In this document: one piece after another, positions 8,821-17,839 of the stretch | Numbering within the stretch: the stretch's first letter is position 1 | Layout of the letters: each line of letters opens with the position of its first letter | Assembly (NCBI RefSeq): GCF_039822205.1 | Contig: NZ_JBAGBW010000006.1 | Span: forward strand, 20,998 to 84,997 | DNA from: Thermodesulfobium sp. 4217-1 | GTDB taxonomy: Bacteria; Thermodesulfobiota; Thermodesulfobiia; Thermodesulfobiales; Thermodesulfobiaceae | Direction of reading: 5' to 3' | DNA: 64,000 nucleotides | The notes under the pieces: generated by a model | Seen by the model: the letters and a program-made list of their open reading frames with translations, nothing else | What the model was told of the DNA's origin: nothing | The model's database searches: none | Program-made: the position numbers and the translations under genes

Positions 8821-9166
8821 GCCTGAGAAAGAACCCAATTCTTTATTTCATCTGCATCCTTTATACAATAATCAAATTCTCTTTCAGTTATGTGTTTGCC
8901 GTCATAGTCAGCTTTATTTCTTAAACGCCTCAAGCTGTCTAAAAGACTGCCAATCCATTTTTCATCTGGTTTCTCAGATGTTTTCAAGGCTTTTATTACA
9001 ACGAAGTGCACGTTATTTTTTTATTTTCTTCGCATTTAATTAAGTCTCTGATTGTGCAAAACAAACCATAATATTTTCTGCTGATTGATGTTCGAATGTA
9101 TTCTTCATTTTTATTATTCTCTAATTCTTTTGCAAGATCCAAAAATTTCATCCAATCAAAGCTCAT
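8811..9166 (-). pseudogene. HEPN-domain protein, broken by a one-base frameshift
   Basis: Two frames together encode one small HEPN protein. The N-terminal frame (ATG at 9166) reads MSFDWMKFLDLAKELENN and SISRKYYGLF, then ends after a poly-A run. The C-terminal frame (8811-9011) supplies VHFVVIKALK and the HEPN hallmark LRRLRNKADYD. Adding one A to the A7 run (plus-strand T7 at 9016-9022) joins them into about 118 residues, normal for a stand-alone HEPN toxin-like protein. So this is a frameshifted gene, a homopolymer sequencing error, or a slippage site. The ATG overlaps the end of the preceding gene by 11 bases, and the hairpin terminator covers the 3' end. Confidence 0.8.
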
Positions 9167-9584
9167 AGGGTTCCACGGTAAAATTTAATCTATTTCCTAC
9201 CTTATCTATAATTTTAACAAACCAATCATAAAAAAACTTTTCTTTAAGCTCTATAACCTTATTAGCATCAAAATTTGACTTTATCACTATAAAAAGCTCT
9301 TCAAATTCTTCTTCAGGATCATTGTCTATTTCAAGAAAAACCTGAGAATTTCCAAAGATATCCCTAATCTCTTCTATCGAAGACTCAAGAACAGTAATTA
9401 GATCCTTATTATTTAAGAGAAATTTACAAACATTTTCATAATCTTCAAAATTATAAAAAAAATCTAAATTTTTTATCTTTCTTATAGTTGAAAGAAAATA
9501 AGAGTTTTCTTCTGTTTTGTTTGGTTGAAGAGATAACGAGCTAATCTTGCCAGATAAATTGTGTAACACAACCGAGGCTTCCAT
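9156..9584 (-). CDS. Unknown protein, middle gene of the TIGR04255-HEPN operon
   Basis: An intact 142-residue reading frame if it begins at ATG 9584, which has AGGAGG (9596-9591) seven bases upstream and overlaps the preceding stop codon in a TAATG arrangement. The first half is helical and polar (VLHNLSGKISS). The second half has an acidic FLEIDNDPEEEFEELF followed by IVIKSNFDANKVIELKEKFF, then YDWFVKIIDK, which is the pattern of a small alpha/beta domain. I do not recognise a family. Its tight coupling on both sides to a TIGR04255-like gene and a HEPN gene suggests it is the partner or antidote component of that unit; that is inference only. Confidence 0.65.
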   Translation of the reverse strand: MEASVVLHNLSGKISSLSLQPNKTEENSYFLSTIRKIKNLDFFYNFEDYENVCKFLLNNKDLITVLESSIEEIRDIFGNSQVFLEIDNDPEEEFEELFIVIKSNFDANKVIELKEKFFYDWFVKIIDKVGNRLNFTVEPYEL

Positions 9585-10330
9585 TAACTTCCTCCTATCC
9601 AAAAGAGATTTCTCGATTTATCTGTTATAATCGACTCAAAAGTATTTTCAATCTTATTGTGAGACTCTGCCAACCATCCCTCCAAGTCATCGAATGGAAC
9701 AAATTCTTGAGATACCATAGAATAACCAATATCAAGGAGTAATGAACTGAAATTCGGTCTGTCTGAAATAGAAGAGTATAAAGCCACAGTTAAACTCTCT
9801 TTACCGTCTTTAAATGGAAATTCTACTTTTGATATGAAAGAATTATTATTTTTAGCTAATTCTTCTGGAATAAAAGGATAGTATCTAAGGTAATTTTTTA
9901 ATTTTATATTTTGTTTCTTACTAAATTCAAGAAGATTAATGTATCTCAAAGAAATTCTTTTAAAATCTTTTGGCTTTGCTATCTACCTATAAACACTAAA
10001 ATTATCCATTATCATTAACTTAAAGTTTTCCCAACCAATATATGGCTTTAATTGATTTAATATAAAAAGATTAGGAATAGTTTGAATTAGAGCAGTTCTA
10101 TCCCTATTGAAAAATTGATTTCTGACAATAGGTTCGACTCTTTGTACGACACCATTCTTTAATGGCTCAACGTTGAAACTTAATTCAATTTTCTGTTGTT
10201 TACCAGGAAAGTTTCCGTTTATTTTCTCATAAATTAATTCAGGCATGGCATCATCCCATATTTCACCAGGAACAAACTGAAATTCGCACACAACTTCTAC
10301 AATTGGTGGATTCTCATATCTCTTCTTCAT
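9584..10330 (-). pseudogene. TIGR04255-family protein, interrupted by an in-frame TAG
   Basis: The protein begins MKKRYENPPIVEVVCEF and continues to NHLKPY-like NQLKPYIGWENFK, then SVYR, then meets TAG at 9985-9983. The same frame then runs on without shift: IAKPKDFKR, the family motif LRYINLLEF, YYPFIPEEL, EFPFKDGKESL and a C-terminal ITDKSRNLFW. Together they give about 248-253 residues, the usual length for the sporadically distributed TIGR04255 family. A single C-to-T change turning CAG (Gln) into TAG would explain it. The ATG at 10330 is preferred over one five codons upstream because GGTAGGA lies just before it. It opens a three-gene operon with the unknown gene and the HEPN gene. Confidence 0.8.
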
Positions 10331-10400
10331 TGTTCCTACCTTCATAATTTATTTATATTTAACTCCATTTAGAAAAATTATAATACAACTTTTCTGAATT

Positions 10401-10430
10401 AAAAAACCCCGCAATTTTTACATTGCGGGG
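10401..10430 (-). terminator. Rho-independent terminator of the ACD operon
   Basis: CCCCGCAAT (10407-10415) and ATTGCGGGG (10422-10430) form a 9-bp stem with a 6-base loop. Read on the minus strand it is followed by TTTTTTAATT. It lies just past the stop of the BioD-like/DRTGG gene. Confidence 0.9.
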
Positions 10431-10447
10431 TAAAATGAAGATTTTAA

Positions 10448-11509
10448 TTATAAATCAAGGGCTTTGCTAATAGCCTTTAAGTCTACGAATTCCTCTACCA
10501 TAGTAGTTGCCCTTTGAATTTTCTTTTCTTCTCTAATGCGAGCCCTACCAAATACTCTCTCAACAAGCTCAACCACAGTAAGGGTGTCCTGCTTTACGAG
10601 AACGATAGGCACACCTGCATCTTCAGCCTTTGCAAGAACTACGTTGCTTGGATAAAAGTTTCCAGTTAATATTAGAACTTTAGTGGGGGTCTCCAGAGCT
10701 GCCATCTGGATATCTGATCTATCCCCACCCGTTATCACAGCTTTGTTTATTACTCTCCTAAAGTATCTGAGAGCATTGTCTACACTCATAGCGCCGACAA
10801 GGAACCTCTCAACCAGCTCATCGAGCTTGTCTTCTTGACAGAGTATCTCGCCATTTAATACTTCTACTAACTCACGAATACTAATGGACTTCAGGGTCTC
10901 ATCCTGAGGAATTGCCCCAAGGAAATTAATACCCTTACCTGTAAGATATGGTATCAGAAGCCTGTGATGATACTCCCTACAAGCCTGAGTTCCACCAGTT
11001 ACCACGAACCCTAAAAGTCTGTCTTTAAATACTTCCTTCGCTTCAAGAATGTGGTCTGCAAGAATGTCTGTTTCACATTTTGCGACTATTACCACATTAA
11101 GGTCGAGAAGTTCAACGACATCTTTTGGTGCAAGGCTGTACATTTTGCCCTCAGTAAAGTTACCCACTCCCTCTACGAGAATGATGTCATTCTTACTAGA
11201 GAGTTTTTCGAAGCTTTCTTTTACCTGTTTTGTAATGTCTGTCACCTGAGATTTTAGAAACAGGACAGCTAAATCAGGCGTCATAACAACAGGCACCATT
11301 TCGTCAAGCGGGTCACTCAAGCCCAACGCTTTACGTGCAGAAACAGCATCTTCATCTGTCAATAAACCCTCTTCTCTTGTTGGGAGATTGCCAAGAGGCT
11401 TAAAATATGAAACCTTCTTACCCTTTGCCTGGAGATTTCTTGCTATCCCCAAAAGCACCGTGCTCTTTCCAACAAACGACTCTGGTGATACAAAGTATAG
11501 CCCTTTCAT
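10448..11509 (-). CDS. BioD-like / DRTGG-domain protein (phosphotransacetylase N-terminal-like)
   Basis: A 353-residue protein with an N-terminal dethiobiotin-synthetase-like P-loop domain (SPESFVGKST, residues 8-17; DIILVEGVGNF near 110) and a C-terminal DRTGG domain (NKAVITGGDRSDIQMAALETP region, near 255-275). The same two domains form the N-terminal regulatory part of long phosphotransacetylases, but the catalytic PTA domain is absent. It overlaps the upstream ADP-forming acetate-CoA ligase gene by four bases (ATGA) and has its own GGAGG. Such proteins are commonly found beside that ligase, so a regulatory role in acetyl-CoA/acetate conversion is likely but unproven. Confidence 0.85.
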   Translation of the reverse strand: MKGLYFVSPESFVGKSTVLLGIARNLQAKGKKVSYFKPLGNLPTREEGLLTDEDAVSARKALGLSDPLDEMVPVVMTPDLAVLFLKSQVTDITKQVKESFEKLSSKNDIILVEGVGNFTEGKMYSLAPKDVVELLDLNVVIVAKCETDILADHILEAKEVFKDRLLGFVVTGGTQACREYHHRLLIPYLTGKGINFLGAIPQDETLKSISIRELVEVLNGEILCQEDKLDELVERFLVGAMSVDNALRYFRRVINKAVITGGDRSDIQMAALETPTKVLILTGNFYPSNVVLAKAEDAGVPIVLVKQDTLTVVELVERVFGRARIREEKKIQRATTMVEEFVDLKAISKALDL

Positions 11510-13614
11510 TCTGTCCCACCTCCAACGGTTAATCTCATATCAATTGCTACCGCACCCTCTTCAAACACCCTAAGTGGATTGATATCCAATTCCACAATTT
11601 CGGGGAAATCGGTAACCAAATTTGATACCCTTAGTATAGCATCAACAATCGCATTTTGATCAACGCCTTTTTCTCCCCTTGCGCCTGCCAACATTTTAAA
11701 AGATTTAATTTCTCTGATCATATTTCTTGCATCGATCTCAGAAATGGGAGCGATCCTAAAAGAAACATCCTTTAAGACCTCGACGTAAATGCCACCAAGA
11801 CCAAACATAATCATATGTCCAAATTGCGGATCTTTAACCGAGCCGATTATGACGTCTTTGCCAGCAGGAAGCATCTGCTGGACTGATACTCCCCAGATCT
11901 CAGCATCGGGAAAATACCTTCTGGCAGATATCATAATGTCGTCAAAAGCCCTGATTACTTCATCTTTATTTTTAAGCCCTACTTTTACACCGCCCACATC
12001 AGTTTTGTGCAAAATATCAGGAGATGCTATCTTCATAACGACAGGAAACCCTAATTCGGCAGAAAAATCACTTGCTTCCAGACTGGTAGTAGCAAGAAGA
12101 GTTTTGGGAAGATTAAACCCATACCCTTCGAAAACCTCTCTTACCTCCCAATCGCCCAAACTTGGCCTTTTATGCCTATCCTGAGACCTTAGAGATTTTG
12201 CAGCTACGTCAAAATTTGAATCAAATTTTTTGTAAACTGGTTCAGGCTTATTTAACCAAATTTTTCTTTCGTACATAGACTTGAAGACGAATCCCGCTCT
12301 TTCAGGAAATGAATAGTTTGGAACGCTCTTCCCCATCAAATATGATGCAGCAGGGGCAATAGTCTTGCCGCCCATAAATATAGAAAAGACTGGCTTGCTT
12401 GGATCCTTCACCTTTACAATGCTCTCAGCAGTCTCCATTGCCTGAGTGTAAACCTGAGGTGTGAGAATAACCATAACACCATCCACACCCTTATCCTTTA
12501 AAACATTGTCAAGCGCAAATTCATATCTATCAGCAAGCGCATCCCCCAAGACATCTACAGGATTGTAGACTGCAGCAGCAGAAGGCAGATTTGCCCTCAA
12601 TTTCTCTACAATATCACTTGAAATGGTTGCAATGTTTAGCCCAGAGTTTTCTATTGCATCAGAAGCCATGATACCAGGACCGCCTGCATTGGTAACAATA
12701 GCGATGTTACTTCCATTCAACAGCGGCTGATAGGCAAAACCAATAGCAAGATCAAATAGATCTTCTACGGTAGACGCCCTTATAACACCACACTGTTTAA
12801 AAGCAGAGGTGTATGCCTGATCGGAGCCAGCAAGCGAACCTGTATGGCTTGTTGCAGCCTTTGCGCCAGCGGCAGTTGTGCCAGACTTTAGGACTATGAC
12901 GGGTTTTACTTTGGAAGTTTTATATGCAATGTCCATAAAAAGACTGCCATTGTCAATGCTTTCAAGGTACATCAAGATAACATCGGTATCTTTATCATCT
13001 TTTAGCACGTCTAAAAGGTCGACTTCGTTTACATCAGCCTTGTTTCCAATGCTGATAAATTTCGAAAAGCCTATATCGTTAGCGGCAGCCCAATCCATAA
13101 TTGCAGTTGCAAAAGCTCCAGACTGAGATATAAAACCAATATTTCCCTTTTTGGGCATAAATGAAGCAAACGATGCGTTTATATTGTTGTGTGTGTCTAT
13201 TAGACCCAGAACATTTGGTCCCACAAGCCTAATATTATTTGATTTAATTATATCTTTTAGCTCCCTTTCGAGCTTTGCGCCCTCTACGCCAGTCTCTTTA
13301 AATCCTGCTGTGATAACTATTGCGCCCTTAACATTTTTCTGTGCGCACTCCTTCATAACAGGATTTACGAATTTCGAAGGTATCACAAATACAGCAAGCT
13401 CTATATCCTCAGGGATATCCAGAACGCTTTTGTAACACTTGTAACCCAATATAGAATCTGACTTTGGGTTAATAGGATAGATATTGCCATTATATCCTCC
13501 ATCTATTACGTTTTTTAACACCGCATAACCTAACTTCTTTTCTTCACTTGATGCGCCAATTATGGCAATAGACTTTGGTTTAAAAAACATATCCATTTTG
13601 TCCATTTTATACAC
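11506..13614 (-). CDS. Acetate-CoA ligase (ADP-forming), fused alpha-beta
   Basis: A 702-residue single-chain ADP-forming acyl-CoA synthetase, which converts acetyl-CoA, ADP and phosphate to acetate, CoA and ATP. The N-terminal CoA-binding Rossmann part starts FFKPKSIAIIGASS. The CoA-ligase domains carry the catalytic histidine, His257 in TSHTGSLAGSD, when numbered from the GTG at 13614. The C-terminal ATP-grasp domain contains GFPVVMKIASPDILHKTDVGG and GVDQNAIVDAI before LDINPLRV. Several Met codons near the start leave the exact N-terminus open; GGAGG is four bases before the GTG. Downstream of glcDFE, it suggests energy conservation from 2-hydroxyacid oxidation through acetyl-CoA. Confidence 0.93.
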   Translation of the reverse strand: MYKMDKMDMFFKPKSIAIIGASSEEKKLGYAVLKNVIDGGYNGNIYPINPKSDSILGYKCYKSVLDIPEDIELAVFVIPSKFVNPVMKECAQKNVKGAIVITAGFKETGVEGAKLERELKDIIKSNNIRLVGPNVLGLIDTHNNINASFASFMPKKGNIGFISQSGAFATAIMDWAAANDIGFSKFISIGNKADVNEVDLLDVLKDDKDTDVILMYLESIDNGSLFMDIAYKTSKVKPVIVLKSGTTAAGAKAATSHTGSLAGSDQAYTSAFKQCGVIRASTVEDLFDLAIGFAYQPLLNGSNIAIVTNAGGPGIMASDAIENSGLNIATISSDIVEKLRANLPSAAAVYNPVDVLGDALADRYEFALDNVLKDKGVDGVMVILTPQVYTQAMETAESIVKVKDPSKPVFSIFMGGKTIAPAASYLMGKSVPNYSFPERAGFVFKSMYERKIWLNKPEPVYKKFDSNFDVAAKSLRSQDRHKRPSLGDWEVREVFEGYGFNLPKTLLATTSLEASDFSAELGFPVVMKIASPDILHKTDVGGVKVGLKNKDEVIRAFDDIMISARRYFPDAEIWGVSVQQMLPAGKDVIIGSVKDPQFGHMIMFGLGGIYVEVLKDVSFRIAPISEIDARNMIREIKSFKMLAGARGEKGVDQNAIVDAILRVSNLVTDFPEIVELDINPLRVFEEGAVAIDMRLTVGGGTE

Positions 13615-13676
13615 ATCGCCTCCATAAATTTATAAAACTTTGAGCTATTTTCAATCCAAACACATTGCGATCTGGA

Positions 13677-14918
13677 TTAATAAACATACCTATCAGGAGC
13701 CAGAATGAAATTTGGATCTACTGACTTCTTTAAAGAGTTCATCAAATCCCTATAAACACTGCCAGCCTTTTCCAGAAACAATTTTCTCTTCATTTGAACG
13801 CCCAACTGCCTTTCTGCAACCAACGAACCATTTTGTTCCAGAACCATCTTGTAAATTTCATCATTTTCGTCTGGTAGATTGGTTCTAAAAACAAGTATTC
13901 CTCCATCCTGAGCATGAAATAAAAAGTCATAATTTTTCTCAACTATGAAATTCAAAAAATCAGGACAGGATCTGAGAGATAGCGTCACGTCATCTGCTAA
14001 TAACTTATTCTCTAAGGCCACATCTCCCATACTAAGTCTGCCCTTATATATAGTGTCAAAATCATTTCCTTCAAAGGTCTTTATCTTAGATGACTTCCCA
14101 AACTTCAATATCGTCTGTTTCAGCCTTTCCACCTCAAGCTCTCTGCCCTCGATCAGAATAAAGGCTGCATATTTTGAGCTGCACTCAGAAAGATAGCCAG
14201 CAACTTTGTTGCTCATCAGATCAAGTGCGCTCGCAAATATCTTCAAGGAATCAAATTCCTTTTTAAAGTTGAAAAAGTCATTAATTGAGTCAAATGGCAA
14301 AGTCATTGCCAATCTTTTTTCAGGGAGAGGCATCAGCTTATACATTAATCTGGTAAATATGCCCAAGGCTCCCTCGCTGCCAATCCATGCTATCTTTGCA
14401 TCATATCCAGAAACATTTTTAACCGTTTTGCCGCCTAAGGTTACAATGCCGTGTACAGGAGTAACGAATTCAATCTGCATTGTATTTAATCTAGTATCCC
14501 CATATTTTGCGAATCTCATACCCTGATAATTTTCACCTGCTGCCCCACCAGCAGTACCATTGTAAGACGAAAATGAGTCGATAGGAAAGTAAAGACCAGA
14601 GCCTTCAACCTCAGAATAAATATCCTTTAACTTTGCTCCAGGTTCCACAGTAAGCACAAGGTCATGAGTGTCCATCTCCACTATCTTGTTCATCTTAGAA
14701 AAATCAATAACCAATGAATCTTTTGCCGCAGTGCTTCCACCCGACAAACTGCTCATCGATCCACGCGGCACAACAGGAATCTTTTCCTTGTCTGCCCAAA
14801 GCAGGGCTTCCAGAACGTCTTTGTTGCTTTCGGGATAGATTATTGAATAGGGCGTTTCATCCTTGAAGGGAATATTCTTATCACACAAGTTTTTCTCTAT
14901 CTTTTCAGACTTAAGCAA
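13677..14918 (-). CDS. glcE: FAD-binding oxidase subunit, GlcE-like
   Basis: A 413-residue protein with an N-terminal FAD-binding-4 (PCMH) domain: ESNKDVLEALLWADKEKIPVV, then RGSMSSLSGGS, a form of the RGxGTxxxG flavin motif, and GGAAGENYQGMR further on. It is shorter and more divergent than the GlcD-type paralogue upstream, which matches the GlcE subunit of glycolate oxidase. The TTG start at 14918 is supported by GGAG nine bases before. Order on the strand is glcD, glcF, glcE, with 45 bases after glcF. Substrate (glycolate or D-lactate) cannot be decided. Confidence 0.82.
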   Translation of the reverse strand: MLKSEKIEKNLCDKNIPFKDETPYSIIYPESNKDVLEALLWADKEKIPVVPRGSMSSLSGGSTAAKDSLVIDFSKMNKIVEMDTHDLVLTVEPGAKLKDIYSEVEGSGLYFPIDSFSSYNGTAGGAAGENYQGMRFAKYGDTRLNTMQIEFVTPVHGIVTLGGKTVKNVSGYDAKIAWIGSEGALGIFTRLMYKLMPLPEKRLAMTLPFDSINDFFNFKKEFDSLKIFASALDLMSNKVAGYLSECSSKYAAFILIEGRELEVERLKQTILKFGKSSKIKTFEGNDFDTIYKGRLSMGDVALENKLLADDVTLSLRSCPDFLNFIVEKNYDFLFHAQDGGILVFRTNLPDENDEIYKMVLEQNGSLVAERQLGVQMKRKLFLEKAGSVYRDLMNSLKKSVDPNFILAPDRYVY

Positions 14919-14963
14919 GTATTTTCACTCCTCTCTCTTGTAAATCTTGTCAAAGTATTAAAA

Positions 14964-16271
14964 TTATTTGCCGTTTGACTTTTTAATCTCATCCCACAAA
15001 AGACAAACTGTATGCCTTGTGTCTATGTTTAGGCCATCTTGCTTAAGAGCGCCCGATATCTGTGCCCTGCATCCCGGACATCCAAGTGCCACTATCTTTG
15101 CACCAGTATTCTTTATGGTCTCTCTCTTCCTATTTGCTACGTTGGTAGATATCTCCTGATAATAAACGGTAAATCCACCTCCCTCTCCGCAGCACTTCGT
15201 AGAGTTTTCCATCTCAACAAATTCATAAGATGGCATTATGTTTAAGAGGTCTCTTGGTTGGCTTGCCACGCCCTGAAGCCTATTGAGGTGGCAGGCATCA
15301 TGATAGGTCACCTTAATCTTTTCCTTTGTGTTTTTCGGCATCATCTTTTTTAAGTCTTTTAGATGTTTTTGAGCCAAAAATTCAGATACGTCGTAAACCT
15401 TTGCGCCCAGTGTAGTAATATCATCTTGTTTTGTAATCTCAGGATAGACATCTTTTAAACCTGATCCGCCAGTGGCACAAGAAATTATGATTGCATCCAA
15501 TTTGTGTTTTTTAAAAACACTTGAATTTTGAGCTATTTTTTGCTTCAAGGTTTCAAAATCTCCTGCTCCATAATGCGGAAACCCACAGCAACCTTGGCCC
15601 TTTGGGATTATCACCCTATAGCCCAAAGAAAGGAGCACGTTCACCGAGGCCTCAGCAACATCCTGGAAAACGCTGTTTTGCGCACAGCCCACAAAATATC
15701 CCACCGTGCCTATTGGCTTCGCCTTGGGCTCAAGAACCTCAGGGAATCTGTCCATAAATGGCCTGGATGGAATATCTGGCAAGTCTATAAAAGAAAGCCT
15801 TTCCACGCTCTTGCCAAGCATCTTGGGGATAGATAAAGACCTTGCAAGACTAAAAAGCTTCAATCTGTTCGCAAGAGAAATAGCGCCAGTCAATGAAGAC
15901 AGCTTTCCCTGACCCAAAAGTTTTCTATATATCACAGACTTAATCCAGGGCATATCATATCTCTTTACCATTTCAGCGCGCGCCGCTGCAAAAACCTTGT
16001 CAGGAGAGAGCCCCACCGGACAGGCTTGGGCGCAAGCGTGACAAAGCAGACACTTGTTAAATATCATCTCAATTTTATGATTTGGTTCCAATTTGCCGTG
16101 CAACAGTGCCTCTGAAAGAGCGAGTTTACCCCTAGCGCAACCAGTTTCAAGTGAATCTTCATAATATACAGGACAAGTGCTCTGACACATTCCGCATTTC
16201 ATACATTGAATTATCTGTTCTTCATAATATCCTTCTATTAGTGGCAAAGTTTTATCATTAGATGTAGTCAA
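14964..16271 (-). CDS. glcF: Iron-sulfur subunit of glycolate/D-lactate oxidase, GlcF-like
   Basis: Two [4Fe-4S] motifs lie in the N-terminal third: CMKCGMCQSTCP (near residue 28) and CLLCHACAQACP (near 80). Two cysteine-rich CCG domains follow, with GCCGFPHYGAGD and CCGEGGG, as in GlcF and heterodisulfide-reductase-like subunits. The TTG at 16271 is chosen because AGGAGG lies six bases upstream; a GTG six codons earlier is in the same frame. The start overlaps glcD by 14 bases. It should pass electrons from the flavin subunits to the membrane pool or another carrier. Confidence 0.9.
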   Translation of the reverse strand: MTTSNDKTLPLIEGYYEEQIIQCMKCGMCQSTCPVYYEDSLETGCARGKLALSEALLHGKLEPNHKIEMIFNKCLLCHACAQACPVGLSPDKVFAAARAEMVKRYDMPWIKSVIYRKLLGQGKLSSLTGAISLANRLKLFSLARSLSIPKMLGKSVERLSFIDLPDIPSRPFMDRFPEVLEPKAKPIGTVGYFVGCAQNSVFQDVAEASVNVLLSLGYRVIIPKGQGCCGFPHYGAGDFETLKQKIAQNSSVFKKHKLDAIIISCATGGSGLKDVYPEITKQDDITTLGAKVYDVSEFLAQKHLKDLKKMMPKNTKEKIKVTYHDACHLNRLQGVASQPRDLLNIMPSYEFVEMENSTKCCGEGGGFTVYYQEISTNVANRKRETIKNTGAKIVALGCPGCRAQISGALKQDGLNIDTRHTVCLLWDEIKKSNGK

Positions 16272-17661
16272 GATGAACCTCCTTAGCACCTACAACCTTG
16301 TTTGGATTTAATTTGTTATCAGGATCGAGTGCTTTCTTTATGTCCCTGAAAAGGCTAAGTCCTTCTTTCTTAAATTCTTTTTCCATAAAAGGAGCCTTTA
16401 CAATGCCTATTCCGTGTTCACCAGTCAAAGTGCCGCCTAAATCGATACAGTAATCAAATATCTCCTTGATAGCCATATCTACCTTCTTCATCTCTTCTTT
16501 GTTTCTTCTGTCAACCAAAATAGTTGGATGAAGGTTGCCGTCTCCAGCGTGACCAAAGCTCCCTATCATCAGATCATATTTACCTTGAATATCGTGAATC
16601 TTCTCAAGCATTTCGGGGACCTTGCTCCTTGGCACGGTAGCATCCTCTAATATGGTAGTGGGTTTAAGTCTTGCCAAAACTGGCAGGGCGGATCTTCTTG
16701 CCTCCATAAGATCCAGCCTTTGGGCATCATCCTTAGCTACAGAAATAGATCTTGCCCCTACCTTCATACATACGTCCTCAAGAATTTTCGCTGAGGCTTC
16801 TACGTCTTCAGCCTCTCCATCTATCTCTATGAGAAGTAGCGCCTCAATATCCCTGGGGAGCCCGATTTTTTTAAAGTCTTCTACCGCATTTATAGTTATC
16901 TTATCTAAAAATTCCATTGTTGAAGGAATAATCTTGTTCTCTATTATTTTCGCAACTGCTGTTCCTGCCAAACCCACACTGTCATACATTATCAAAAAGG
17001 TTTTTCTTGCTTTAGCAGGATAAATAAGTCTAACAGCAATTTTGGTTATAATCCCAAGAGTTCCTTCTGAGCCCACAAAAAGATGGGTCAGATCAAACCC
17101 AGGAGATCCCCTGAGAGCAAGGCTCCCTGTCTGCAAAATATCGCCATTTGGCAATACTACCTCCAAGCCTATAATATAATCCTTTGTAGTGCCATATTTC
17201 AGCGCTCTAAGGCCTCCTGCACCCTCAGCTACACACCCTCCGATAGTTGCAACTGCGATGCTTCCTGGATCAGGCGGGTAAAAGAGTCCCTTTTTAGAAA
17301 CCTCAGCATCAAGAGTGGCAGCAACCACGCCTGGCTCTACAACAGCTATTCTATTCTGAACGTCTATATCTAAAATCTTGTTTAGCCTGTTCAATTCAAT
17401 TACAATGCCGCCATCTGCTGGGATAGAGCCTCCACTCAGATTTGTCCCCGATCCCCTCGGATATAGGTTTACATTATTTTTTCTTGTTAGCTTTACTATC
17501 TTAGATACCTCATCAGAATTGTGAACTACTACGACTAAGTCTGGAACTCTATAAAATTGGGTAGCATCATAAGAATAAAGCATCAGATCGCTCGGATCAG
17601 TCAACACATTTGATTTACCAACAATATTTTCGAGTTCAGTTATAATATTTTTATCAATCAT
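16258..17661 (-). CDS. glcD: FAD-linked 2-hydroxyacid oxidase subunit GlcD
   Basis: A 467-residue FAD-linked oxidase. The FAD-binding-4 domain contains YPRGSGTNLSGGS (near residue 90) and the long PPDPGS, ATIGGCVAEGAGG stretch. The C-terminal FAD-oxidase-C domain has SFGHAGDGNLHPTI with the active-site histidines and GGTLTGEHGIG near the end. Such proteins oxidise glycolate or D-lactate at a flavin. GGAGG lies just before the ATG. With glcF and glcE it forms a complete three-subunit enzyme, and the acetate-forming ligase downstream makes lactate oxidation a reasonable guess. Confidence 0.93.
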   Translation of the reverse strand: MIDKNIITELENIVGKSNVLTDPSDLMLYSYDATQFYRVPDLVVVVHNSDEVSKIVKLTRKNNVNLYPRGSGTNLSGGSIPADGGIVIELNRLNKILDIDVQNRIAVVEPGVVAATLDAEVSKKGLFYPPDPGSIAVATIGGCVAEGAGGLRALKYGTTKDYIIGLEVVLPNGDILQTGSLALRGSPGFDLTHLFVGSEGTLGIITKIAVRLIYPAKARKTFLIMYDSVGLAGTAVAKIIENKIIPSTMEFLDKITINAVEDFKKIGLPRDIEALLLIEIDGEAEDVEASAKILEDVCMKVGARSISVAKDDAQRLDLMEARRSALPVLARLKPTTILEDATVPRSKVPEMLEKIHDIQGKYDLMIGSFGHAGDGNLHPTILVDRRNKEEMKKVDMAIKEIFDYCIDLGGTLTGEHGIGIVKAPFMEKEFKKEGLSLFRDIKKALDPDNKLNPNKVVGAKEVHLDYI

Positions 17662-17778
17662 ATATAATCACCTCCTAATAGCATTTTACAACTATTTTTT
17701 TAATATATTGTATGTTATTAAATTCAGACAATTCGCAACATTTTCTGTGGTATTTCACGGTGCAATATACCAACGATA

Positions 17779-17816
17779 TAAAAAAATATAGAGACGCAAA
17801 ACATTGCGCCTCTATA
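17779..17816 (-). terminator. Rho-independent terminator after the fab-menG operon
   Basis: On the minus strand TATAGAGGCGCAA pairs with TTGCGTCTCTATA (one G-U pair, positions 17816-17804 and 17799-17787) around a 4-base loop, followed by TTTTTTTATA. It is 23 bases past the stop of the methyltransferase gene. Confidence 0.82.
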
Positions 17817-17839
17817 GATAAATGTCTACAAGTAAGACT

